38,940 nucleotides of DNA from Kiloniellaceae bacterium (GTDB taxonomy: Bacteria; Pseudomonadota; Alphaproteobacteria; Kiloniellales; J153): assembly GCA_021776095.1 (NCBI GenBank), contig JAJFGO010000011.1:1-38940 (forward strand), in the 5' to 3' direction. A program made the position numbers and the translations under genes. Of the stretch, positions 17,351-24,866 are shown piece by piece. The notes under the pieces are model-generated. The model did not search any database. It saw only the letters and a list, made by a program, of their open reading frames with translations, and was not told where the DNA came from. The first letter of the stretch is position 1. The number at the start of each line of letters is the position of its first letter.

Positions 17351-17572
17351 TTGACCCCGACTCGCGCATCCTGGGGCCTCTCAGGCTGGTTAAATGAAGC
17401 AGATTTTCGCGATGTGGCCGCGATCGATAAAGCCGATTTGTCAGGTGCTGTTCTAGATGGGGCAAAGCTTGAAGGGGTTGATCTATCCAAAGTGCATGGG
17501 CTGACGCCAGAGCAGATTGCCGGTGCTGTAATTAGTCCAGAAACGCAACTCCCGTGGCCCCAAGACGAATAA
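17351..17572 (+). pseudogene. Fragment of a pentapeptide-repeat protein
   Basis: About 60 codons read as pentapeptide repeats of the A(D/N)LXX type: EADFR, KADLS, GAVLD, GAKLE, GVDLS, then HGLTPEQIAGAVISPETQLPWP. That ending is the usual close of such proteins. Only the last few coils of the beta-helix are present and the only start is a TTG with no ribosome site. It is more likely the tail of a lost gene than a complete protein. The residues before EADFR have no repeat pattern, so the break is near 17385. Confidence 0.6.
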
Positions 17573-17579
17573 ACAAACC

Positions 17580-17744
17580 ATGACCTCCGACCTTGACATC
17601 TACCGCACCGCCAACGTCCTCGTAAGACAGCCCGGCGAGGAGGCTCTGACTTGCGCCGCGTCGCGGAAGAAAATCATGATGATCAGGACGATCAGAACAG
17701 AGAGTGTCATGGCCTGCATGGTGACATCGGCGAGAGGACATTGA
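17580..17744 (+). pseudogene. Degenerate small DLDIYRTAN-type protein
   Basis: An ATG at 17580 opens MTSDLDIYRTANVLVRQPGE, which matches the opening of a small alphaproteobacterial protein family of unknown function. The expected continuation (an alanine-rich helix, then G-D-L-D-G and a Trp) is lost: after about residue 30 the frame reads KKIMMIRTIRTES and then stops at 54 residues. A one-base change of frame near 17680 would restore a more family-like acidic stretch, so this looks like a frameshifted copy. It begins 8 bases after the pentapeptide fragment stop. Confidence 0.5.
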
Positions 17745-17961
17745 TCATCGTCGGTGTATCGATTTTCGGCAACATCGTCCACACGGCAAAAGCAGTCTGA
17801 CGATCAAGGAATTCGAGTTGTTGTTTCAGTTCCCATACTTCTGCTCGATGGGCACGCATGGCACTGAGGGTTGCCGTCTCGTCAGCCGCCAACAAGCGAC
17901 TGTAGCCGACGACGTCGGCGACGATGATCGCGGCGAGCCTGCGCTGTGTTTCCCTGGCCAT
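17707..17961 (-). pseudogene. N-terminal fragment of a class III adenylate/guanylate cyclase
   Basis: The frame begins MARETQRRLAAIIVADVVGYSRLLAADE...RAHRAEVWE, which is the standard opening of alphaproteobacterial class III cyclases, including the first metal-binding Asp (VADVVGYS). After VWE (about residue 44) the homology ends and an unrelated tail of about 40 residues (LKQQLEFLDRQTAF...) runs to the stop. The second metal Asp, the transition-state residues and all C-terminal domains are gone, so any product would be inactive. It overlaps the small degenerate protein on the other strand in its unrelated tail. Confidence 0.7.
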
Positions 17962-18251
17962 CGGGCCAGTGTAACGATTGGGCGATCCTGCTCAAGATGT
18001 TGACGGCTGATGCCATGGCGCCTTGAGGCCATAGGTCCTCGACGGCAAGTTTTGGCACTTCCCAGTCGTGTCGTGCGAGGCGAAGGCAGGTCCGGGTTGC
18101 CGCCAACATCGGACGTTCGGCCGATTTCCGGCCAGTCCACCTTTACAAGCGGACGTTTCTTGGTGCGAGCCCTGACGGCAAGGGATGACCCACACCGGCA
18201 GTGCCGATAGCACGCTATTGACGCCGCTACAGCGTCGTCAAGAACGTCGCC
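17962..18251. other. Non-coding spacer behind the cyclase fragment
   Basis: These 290 bases lie between the cyclase fragment start and the end of the GcvT-like gene. Short frames on both strands give nothing recognisable. The segment probably contains what was the upstream region of the cyclase gene. No terminator with a T tract was seen for the gene at 18252-20813. Confidence 0.5.
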
Positions 18252-20813
18252 TTATGTCCGCGGTTTCAGGTTTTCCGGGTCATAGAGTGGTTCGTAGCCA
18301 ACGCCAGCCACCTCAACCGGGTAGGTTTCGCCGAAATACTCCACCTGAAACGTCTTGCCTTTGACGGCGTGCTCGTGAGGCAGATAGCCGAGAGCGATGT
18401 TCTTGCCGATCGTCGGGCCGTAGGCGATGGATGTGGTGAACGAACGGCGACCCTCGGAGTCGACTAAGGTCTTGCCCGTTTCACGATCCATGATCGGCAG
18501 AATACCGACCGGATAGCGGGCCACACTTCTCGAATCCTTGTTGTCGGTCATCACCAAGGTGCAGAGCGTGGCCGGCTGATGGTCCCGGGCACGCTGCGCG
18601 AGATAGGCGGCCTTGCCGACAAAATCAGCGTCCTTGACCTTGGGACGCGCAAGATCGGCCTCCAGAAGATTGTACTCGGTCAGGAGGTCCGCATTCTGGA
18701 GACGCAGGCTCTTTTCCATCCGGCGCGAGTTGGCATAGGTCTCCACACCGAAGGGCATAACGTCCTGCCCGCGTAGCGCATCCCAAACGGCAAGGCCGTC
18801 GTCGTATTTCATATGTAGTTCCCAGCCCTGCTCGCCGACATAGGAAATGCGGAAGGCCGCGACATCCGTGCCCGCGACGCCGATTTGCTTGATCGACGCG
18901 AAGGGGAAATTCTCATGGGTGAGACTGTCCGGATCTGCCACTGCTTTTTGGAGTGTGGCCCTGGCGTTCGGCCCCCAAAGGCCGATGGTGGTGAAGTCGG
19001 TTGACACGTCGGCGATCTCGACGTCGTAGCCTAAATCCTCAGCCATGCGCTTCATGTAGACGAAGTCGCGGTTTCCGGCATCCGCTCCATCGACGAAGCG
19101 AAAACGGTCTGGCATGCGGAACACGGTGAAATCGGCTTTGACCATTCCTTTTTCGTCGAGGAAGTGGGTATAGATGCCCTTGCCGACCTGATTGTCTCCA
19201 CCAACCTTGGCGACGCAGAGGTATTCCATGAACTTCACGTGGTCCGGGCCGGTTACGTCATACATGGCAAAGTGAGAAAGATTGACCATGCCGACGTCGG
19301 CGCTCATTTCGAGGTGCTCGGCGTTTGAAACCCGCCAGAAATGGCGATTGTCCCATTCATTTTCGCGGACCGGCACCTGATTGGCATACGTCTCCAGCAA
19401 GCCTTCGTTGCTGGCATAGCCGTGGGCACGTTCCCACCCGCCGAGCTCCATGAAATAGCCGCCAAGCGCCTTCTCACGCTCGTAAAACGGACTACGGCGC
19501 ACACCTCTGCCACCGGCAAACGGCTCTCGCGGATGGACGGCCGGATTGTAGATTTTCATCGCGGTTTCGGTGCAGCGGGCTTGGATGAAATCATCTTTAG
19601 TTTGGAAGGGATAGAAGCGCGCATAGTCGATCGCATGATGATCGATCTCCGTGCGTCCATCCGTCATCCAGTCAACTAGCAGCTTGGCCATGCCGGGGCC
19701 GTCCTTGACCCAGATCGCAACGGCATACCAAAGACCGCGGACCTTCAGGCTTTCGCCGATGGAAGGACCGCCATCTGTCGTCGCCTGGAGAAGGCCATTG
19801 AAGGAGCGTTTTTCGTCGTACCCTAGTTCCGCAAGAATCGGCGTCAACTCCATCGCGCGCTCGAGCGGTTCCATCACCTGCTCGATGTCCAGGTCACGCT
19901 GCGAGGGCGAGAGGCGCGCTTCGGTCTTCTCCAGGACGTCCCGCGGGTGGCAGAGACGCGGCTTCTTTTCCTCGTAGTAACCCCACTCGATCATGCCGCC
20001 CTCGGTGGTCTTGGGGTCGCCCGTGTCACGCATGTAGGCGGAGTTGCCCTGATCGCGGAGAAGCGGCCAGCCAATGTCCTTACCGGTTCCCGCAAACTCC
20101 TCGTAGGGGCCGAACCATAGAAGCGGATGATCGACTGGCATGATTGGCAGGTCCTCGCCGGCCATGCCGGCGACGAGACGTCCCCAAAGCCCGGCGCAGA
20201 CGATAACTCTGTCGGCTAGGATCTTGCCGCGCGGGGTTTCGACACCCTTGATGCGCCCTTTCTCGACGATCAGGCCGGTGGCGGGCGTGTTGGCGAAGGC
20301 CTGAAGGTCCGCGGTCTTTTCCGCGTTCTCGACCAATATGCCGGAGACAACCTGGGAGCGGGGCACGACAAGTCCCGCATCGGGATCCCACATGCCCCCC
20401 TGCACCATGTCTTCCTCGATCAGCGGAAACTTTTCCTTGATCTCGGCCGGGGTCACAAGCCGCACGCCGGTCCCGAAGGCCTTTCCGGAAGCGACCTTGC
20501 GCTTGATCTCGTCCATGCGGGCATCGTCGCCGACCCGCGCGATTTCGAGCCCGCCCACCTTGGCGTAGTGCCCCATCCTTTCGAAGAAGTCGATGGAGTA
20601 GCGAGTCGTCCAACACGAGAGGAAATCATGGCTGGTCGCGTAACAGAAATCGGATGCATGCGAGGTCGAACCGATGTCCGTCGGGATCGCCGATTTGTCG
20701 ATGCCAACGATGTCGTCCCAGCCCCGCTCTATCAGGTGGTGGACCACCGAGGCTCCCACGATCCCACCTAGGCCAACGATGACGACTTTCGCTTTTTGCG
20801 GAAACTCAGCCAT
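18252..20813 (-). CDS. FAD-dependent demethylating dehydrogenase with GcvT domains (dimethylglycine/sarcosine dehydrogenase-like)
   Basis: An 853-residue two-part enzyme. Residues 1 to about 400 form a DAO-type FAD oxidoreductase (VVIVGLGGIVGAS, then TSHASDFCYATSH near residue 50, where relatives attach or contact FAD). A FAO_M-like linker follows. From about residue 430 come the aminomethyltransferase (GcvT) and GcvT C-terminal barrel domains, which bind tetrahydrofolate, with the closing YDPENLKPRT. Relatives oxidise N-methyl groups of dimethylglycine or sarcosine and pass the carbon to tetrahydrofolate or release formaldehyde. The ATG at 20813 has GGGAGAG; longer frames upstream add only low-complexity residues. 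It is divergent from the MttB-like gene. The exact methylamine is not decidable here. Confidence 0.88.
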   Translation of the reverse strand: MAEFPQKAKVVIVGLGGIVGASVVHHLIERGWDDIVGIDKSAIPTDIGSTSHASDFCYATSHDFLSCWTTRYSIDFFERMGHYAKVGGLEIARVGDDARMDEIKRKVASGKAFGTGVRLVTPAEIKEKFPLIEEDMVQGGMWDPDAGLVVPRSQVVSGILVENAEKTADLQAFANTPATGLIVEKGRIKGVETPRGKILADRVIVCAGLWGRLVAGMAGEDLPIMPVDHPLLWFGPYEEFAGTGKDIGWPLLRDQGNSAYMRDTGDPKTTEGGMIEWGYYEEKKPRLCHPRDVLEKTEARLSPSQRDLDIEQVMEPLERAMELTPILAELGYDEKRSFNGLLQATTDGGPSIGESLKVRGLWYAVAIWVKDGPGMAKLLVDWMTDGRTEIDHHAIDYARFYPFQTKDDFIQARCTETAMKIYNPAVHPREPFAGGRGVRRSPFYEREKALGGYFMELGGWERAHGYASNEGLLETYANQVPVRENEWDNRHFWRVSNAEHLEMSADVGMVNLSHFAMYDVTGPDHVKFMEYLCVAKVGGDNQVGKGIYTHFLDEKGMVKADFTVFRMPDRFRFVDGADAGNRDFVYMKRMAEDLGYDVEIADVSTDFTTIGLWGPNARATLQKAVADPDSLTHENFPFASIKQIGVAGTDVAAFRISYVGEQGWELHMKYDDGLAVWDALRGQDVMPFGVETYANSRRMEKSLRLQNADLLTEYNLLEADLARPKVKDADFVGKAAYLAQRARDHQPATLCTLVMTDNKDSRSVARYPVGILPIMDRETGKTLVDSEGRRSFTTSIAYGPTIGKNIALGYLPHEHAVKGKTFQVEYFGETYPVEVAGVGYEPLYDPENLKPRT

Positions 20814-21058
20814 TTGTACTCTCCCAAAACTGGGCCGCCATCCGGGGCCCCGTGTCGGCCCGACCACCCGAAATTGGCCGATAGGCTAGCCCGCTTCCGG
20901 GCCGTTTGCGACCCGGCGATGCGCGATTCCGACACTCCTGGGTGTGCCGGGGCCCCAGTCCACGCCGCTTTTCCGCGTATCCCCGTCGCGGGCACGAAAG
21001 AGGACAGGGCGCGGCGGGCCGGATACTTGGATTTGGACCTTATACCGGGAGTGCCGAA
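20814..21058. promoter_or_regulatory. Divergent promoter region with a repeated CCGGGGCCCC
   Basis: This 245-bp spacer must carry the promoters of the GcvT-like gene (leftward) and the MttB-like gene (rightward). CCGGGGCCCC, with the palindromic core GGGGCCCC, occurs twice, at 20842-20851 and 20947-20956. Two copies 105 bp apart could be sites for a shared regulator, but in DNA this GC-rich such a repeat may be chance. No regulator gene is adjacent. Confidence 0.35.
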
Positions 21059-22633
21059 ATGGCCGAGATAGCCGACGAATCAGGGGCCGGGGGCGGCCGG
21101 CGTGGGCGGACCGGCCGGGGCGGCGGCGGGGCCGATGCCCGCCGGGCGGCGCGGCGCGGCGGCGGCCTGACGGTACTGCGCCATATCACCCGCAAGATCC
21201 CGGTCTACGAGCCCTTGAACGAAGAGGGCTTGGCGCTCATCGAGCGCAACGCGGACACCATCCTCGAAGAGATCGGCATCGAATTCCGCGACGATCCGGA
21301 ATCCCTGGCGCTTTTTAAGGGCGCCGGTGCCGATGTGGACGGCGAGCGGGTCCGCTTTCCGCGCGGGATGTGCCGGGAGTTGCTCAAGACCGCGCCCAGC
21401 GAGTTCACCCAGCACGCCCGCAATCCGGACCGCAGCGTCCAGATCGGCGGCAAGAATTTGGTCTTCGCGCCGGTTTACGGCCCGCCCTTCGTCACCGATC
21501 TCGACCAGGGCCGGCGCTACGCCACCATCGAGGATTTCCGCAACCTGGTGAAGCTGGCCTATGCCTTGCCGGCGCTGCATCACTCGGGCGGCACGGTGTG
21601 CGAGCCGGTCGACGTGGCCGTCAACAAGCGTCACCTGGACATGGTCTACAGCCATATCCGCTATTCCGACATGCCCTTCATGGGCTCGGTCACGGCGCCG
21701 GAGCGCGCCGAGGATAGCGTCGCCATGGCCAAGTTGGTGTTCGGCGACGACTTCGTCGAGAACAACACGGTGATGATCAACCTGATCAACGCCAACTCGC
21801 CAATGACCTTCGACGCGACCATGCTGGGCGCGCTCAAGGTTTATGCCCGGCACAATCAGGCCTGCATCGTCACGCCCTTCATTTTGGCCGGCGCCATGTC
21901 GCCGGTCACCCCGGCCGGCACCCTGGCGCAGACCTTGGCCGAGGCCATGGCGGGCATGTCCCTGACCCAGATCGTGCGGCCCGGCGCGCCGGTCGTGTTC
22001 GGCAGCTTCGCCAGTTCCATCTCCATGCAGTCGGGCGCGCCGACCTTCGGCACGCCGGAACCGGCCTTAGTGCTCTACGGCGCGGCGGCCCTGGCCCGGC
22101 GCCTCGGCGTGCCGTTCCGCTCCGGCGGTTCGCTCTGCGCGTCCAAGGTGCCGGACGCCCAGGCCGCTTACGAAAGCGCCCATACCTTGCTGCCCACGGT
22201 GTTGGGCGGGGTCAACTTCGTGCTGCACGCCGCCGGCTGGCTCGAGGGCGGGCTGGCGTCGTCCTACGAGAAACTGATCATGGATGCCGATCAGCTCGGC
22301 ATGATGCAGACCATGTGCGAGGGCTACGATCTGACCGAAAACGGCCAGGCCATGGACGCGATCCGCGAGGTCGGGCCGGGCAGCCACTTCCTCGGCTGCG
22401 CCCACACCCAGGCCAATTTCGAGACTGCCTTCTACCGCTCCAAGATCGCCGACAACAACAGCTTCGAGCAGTGGGAGGCCGACGGCGGCCAGGACGCCTA
22501 CCGGCGCGCCAACACCCAGTACAAACAGATCCTGGCCGACTACCAAGCCCCGGCCCTAGACCCCGCCATCGACGAGGCGCTGCAAGCCTTCATCCGCGAA
22601 AAGAAGGACTCCATGCCCGACGCGTTTTCGTGA
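21059..22633 (+). CDS. MttB-family (trimethylamine methyltransferase-like) protein, non-pyrrolysine
   Basis: A 524-residue member of the MttB superfamily (COG5598). Members move a methyl group from a quaternary or tertiary amine to a corrinoid protein. Pyrrolysine members need an in-frame TAG; none occurs here, so this belongs with the non-pyrrolysine branch that includes glycine betaine, proline betaine and carnitine methyltransferases. An Arg/Gly-rich N-terminus (about residues 9-37) precedes the TIM barrel, which starts ITRKIPVYEPL. The ATG at 21059 has GGGAG at a good distance. No corrinoid protein, RamA-like activator or cobalamin gene is in the window. Divergent from the GcvT-like gene, so a joint role in methylamine use is plausible but unproven. 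Confidence 0.87.
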   Translation: MAEIADESGAGGGRRGRTGRGGGGADARRAARRGGGLTVLRHITRKIPVYEPLNEEGLALIERNADTILEEIGIEFRDDPESLALFKGAGADVDGERVRFPRGMCRELLKTAPSEFTQHARNPDRSVQIGGKNLVFAPVYGPPFVTDLDQGRRYATIEDFRNLVKLAYALPALHHSGGTVCEPVDVAVNKRHLDMVYSHIRYSDMPFMGSVTAPERAEDSVAMAKLVFGDDFVENNTVMINLINANSPMTFDATMLGALKVYARHNQACIVTPFILAGAMSPVTPAGTLAQTLAEAMAGMSLTQIVRPGAPVVFGSFASSISMQSGAPTFGTPEPALVLYGAAALARRLGVPFRSGGSLCASKVPDAQAAYESAHTLLPTVLGGVNFVLHAAGWLEGGLASSYEKLIMDADQLGMMQTMCEGYDLTENGQAMDAIREVGPGSHFLGCAHTQANFETAFYRSKIADNNSFEQWEADGGQDAYRRANTQYKQILADYQAPALDPAIDEALQAFIREKKDSMPDAFS

Positions 22634-22657
22634 GGCGGGCGGCGCACCCGATTCGCG

Positions 22658-22764
22658 TGTCATCCCGGCCGCGCGTCAGCGAGAGCCGGGATCTTCGGCA
22701 ACGGCCGGACTCGGTCTACCCAAAGATCCCGGATAAGCGCCCGACGGCGCTTTCCGGGATGACA
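22658..22764. repeat. Nested palindromic intergenic repeat
   Basis: An 11-bp terminal inverted repeat, TGTCATCCCGG (22658-22668) and CCGGGATGACA (22754-22764), encloses a second pair, CCGGGATCTT (22686-22695) and AAGATCCCGG (22723-22732). The whole can fold into a long two-tier hairpin. It lies between the MttB-like stop and tRNA-Thr. The form resembles the short palindromic elements scattered between genes in many alphaproteobacteria. One end (CCGGGATGAC) recurs near 14319-14328. Confidence 0.8.
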
Positions 22765-22861
22765 ATGACCTTTTTTCATCGGCATTCAGCGGATCGACGG
22801 CTGGCCTCCCAAGCGTATTCCGCTGGCGCCGCGCTTCTGATAGGGTCCGGCCATCTGGTTC

Positions 22862-22937
22862 GCCGGGTTAGCTCAGTTGGTAGAGCGCCAGTTTTGTAAA
22901 CTGGATGTCGCGGGTTCGATTCCTGCACCCGGCACCA
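22862..22937 (+). tRNA. tRNA-Thr (TGT)
   Basis: A complete 76-nt cloverleaf including the encoded CCA. The acceptor stem is GCCGGGT/ACCCGGC, the D-loop has AGCTCAGTTGGTAGAGC, and the anticodon stem CCAGT/ACTGG closes the loop TTTGTAA, giving anticodon TGT. The T-arm carries GGTTCGATTCC. No direct repeat of its 3' end was seen in the window, so there is no sign of an integrated element here. Confidence 0.97.
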
Positions 22938-22954
22938 GAGCGCCGCGCGCACCC

Positions 22955-23404
22955 TCACACTGCCATCACGCTTTCCAAATGCCCGGCCATGTCGTGGACC
23001 GGGACCTGGGTCAGGTCCTTGTTGATCTCGCCCGTGACCTTGGCGGCGACCTGGGCCGGGAGGGCGGCGCGCAGGGTGCCGAGGGCCTTGGGCGGCGCGA
23101 CCAGGATCAGGCGGTCGAAGGACTTCGCGTGGTTCGCCTTGTCCAGGTAGGCCACGATCTCGCGCAGGAAACCGGCCTCTTCGTTCTCGTGGGGATCGCT
23201 GCTCGGTTGCATGGCGTGGCGCCCGATGCCGGCGGAATCGAAGGCCCGCCCGGGGCGGTCGGCGGCGATATCGCGGCTCGGCGCCGTCGAACCCTGGAAC
23301 TCCCGGACGACCTCGCGGGCGATGCCGCGCCCAGGCCCGTCGTTGCACAGAATGCGCGCCCGCGCGCCGTCCGCGATCAAAATCCACGTGGTGATCTTTT
23401 TCAT
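22955..23404 (-). CDS. Host attachment-type protein
   Basis: A 149-residue protein of the family named for an Agrobacterium protein required for attachment to host cells (Pfam Host_attach). The N-terminal strand TTWILIADGARARI is diagnostic, with DRLILVAPPKALGTLRAALP in the middle and LTQVPVHDMAGHL at the end. The fold resembles eRF1/RNase-like translational domains, and most members have no tested role. No signal peptide is present, so the attachment role, if real, is indirect. It is monocistronic and converges on tRNA-Thr with only 17 bp between. The ATG is at 23404. Confidence 0.88.
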   Translation of the reverse strand: MKKITTWILIADGARARILCNDGPGRGIAREVVREFQGSTAPSRDIAADRPGRAFDSAGIGRHAMQPSSDPHENEEAGFLREIVAYLDKANHAKSFDRLILVAPPKALGTLRAALPAQVAAKVTGEINKDLTQVPVHDMAGHLESVMAV

Positions 23405-23511
23405 GCTGTCTGTCCCGAAATGGTGGTCGCGCTCAAGACCTGTATGGGCGGTTCCTTCCTAGCCTAATTGCGGCCGGATGTGCCTTGATCCATCTCAGGT
23501 TCCCGGCTCGG

Positions 23512-23547
23512 CCGGTCTGGCCGGCTTGCCCGGCTTGCCCGACTCGC
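23512..23547. repeat. Four imperfect 9-bp tandem units
   Basis: CCGGTCTGG, CCGGCTTGC, CCGGCTTGC and CCGACTCGC follow head to tail in the spacer between the host-attachment gene and the permease gene. This is a short GC-rich tandem repeat. Its location 65-100 bp before the permease start makes an effect on expression possible, but nothing shows it. Confidence 0.6.
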
Positions 23548-23611
23548 CCCCCGGGGCCAAGCTGTCCAAAGACCGCCGGCCTGGACGGCCGCGAGAGTAG
23601 AAGAGGGGGCG

Positions 23612-24838
23612 ATGGCACGAGGGGCGGGCCTGAACCGGGTGTTGTCGCTGCCCATGCTGGTGCTTTACGGCCTGGGCACGACGGTCGGCGCCGGCATCTA
23701 TGCCCTGATCGGCGAGGTGGCGGGAAGCGCCGGGGTTTACGCGCCCCTGTCGTTTATGGTCGCCGCACTCTTGGCCGGCTTGTCGGGCCTCAGTTTCGCC
23801 GAGTTGAGCGTGCGCTATCCGACCAGCGCGGGCGAGGCCCGCTATGTGCGCGAGGGCCTGAAATCAGCCGCCCTGGCGCTGATCGTCGGCCTCATGGTGA
23901 TCGCCTCGGGCGTGGTCTCCGCGGCCGCCGTGTCGAATGGGTTCGCCGGGTATTTCGCGGAGTTGAGCGGTGCGCCGCGCGCGGTCAGCCTGACCGGGGT
24001 GATAATCTTGATGGGTGCGCTCGCGGCCTGGGGCATCGGCCAGTCGGTCGGCATCGCCGCGGTCCTGACCGTGGTCGAAGTGTTCGGCCTGCTGCTGGTG
24101 GTCTGGGCCGGATGGGGCGCCTTGAGCGATCCGGCACCCAGCTTCGGCGAAATGGTGCCGGTCTTCGAGCCGGCCGCCTGGGGCGGTATTTTGCTCGGCA
24201 GCTTCCTGGCCTTTTTCGCCTTCATCGGCTTCGAGGACATGGTCAACGTGGCGGAGGAGGTGAAGGACGTCACCCGCGTCATGCCGCGTGCCATCGTCAT
24301 TACCCTGACCGTGACCACGGTGCTCTACCTGGTCCTGGCACTGGTCGCGGTGCGCAGCGTGCCCCTGGCCGAGCTAGTGGCCAGCGAGGCGCCCCTGGCC
24401 TTGGTATACGAGCGCGCTGGCGGCGGATCCTCGGCGACGATCAGCGTCATCGCCGTGCTGGCCACGGTGAACGGGGCGCTGATTCAGATCGTCATGGCCA
24501 CCCGGGTGCTCTACGGCCTGGCGGCGCAAGGGCAAATCCCGGCGGCCTTCGGCCGCGTTCACGCCAAGACCCGCACACCGCTCTTGGCGACGGCCGCGGT
24601 CACGGCGGTGGTCCTGGTTCTGGCGCTGGCGTTTCGCACCGCGCCCTTGGCGCGGGCGACGGCACTCATCGTCCTGACCATTTTCGCCTTGGTGAACCTG
24701 GCCCTATGGCGGATCAAGCGTCACAAGGCGGCGGCGCGCGGCGCTCTGGATTTGCCGATGTGGGTCCCCGTGGTCGGGTTCCACGTCAGTGCTGCGTTCG
24801 TCGGGATCGAGGTGGTGCATTTGATGCTGGAGCCATGA
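23612..24838 (+). CDS. APC-family amino-acid permease
   Basis: A 408-residue integral-membrane transporter of the amino acid-polyamine-organocation superfamily with about 12 hydrophobic segments. The helix 1 substrate/ion motif GLGTTVGAGIYALIG (residues 21-35) is the family hallmark. SFAELSVRYPTSAGEARYV follows helix 2, and FAFIGFEDMVNVAEEVKD (about residue 205) is the conserved helix 6 region. The ATG at 23612 has AGAGGGGG upstream. It is slightly short of the common 430-500 residues because the last helices are compact, but it shows no break. The gene stands alone and is convergent with dctM (28-bp gap). Substrate is unknown; amino acids or polyamines are both reasonable. Confidence 0.9.
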   Translation: MARGAGLNRVLSLPMLVLYGLGTTVGAGIYALIGEVAGSAGVYAPLSFMVAALLAGLSGLSFAELSVRYPTSAGEARYVREGLKSAALALIVGLMVIASGVVSAAAVSNGFAGYFAELSGAPRAVSLTGVIILMGALAAWGIGQSVGIAAVLTVVEVFGLLLVVWAGWGALSDPAPSFGEMVPVFEPAAWGGILLGSFLAFFAFIGFEDMVNVAEEVKDVTRVMPRAIVITLTVTTVLYLVLALVAVRSVPLAELVASEAPLALVYERAGGGSSATISVIAVLATVNGALIQIVMATRVLYGLAAQGQIPAAFGRVHAKTRTPLLATAAVTAVVLVLALAFRTAPLARATALIVLTIFALVNLALWRIKRHKAAARGALDLPMWVPVVGFHVSAAFVGIEVVHLMLEP

Positions 24839-24866
24839 GCAAGGCCGGCGCGCCTTACCGCCGGCC

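Noticed and set aside
17600-17782. Minus-strand 60-residue frame with a hydrophobic stretch (TLSVLIVLIIMIFF) as a small membrane protein
   Set aside because: It overlaps two recognisable fragments, has no ribosome site and no related protein was recognised.
21059-22633. Pyrrolysine in the MttB-like protein
   Set aside because: There is no in-frame TAG; the frame is open from start to a normal TGA stop.
22862-22937. tRNA-Thr as an integration site for a mobile element
   Set aside because: No integrase and no direct repeat of the tRNA 3' end was seen nearby.
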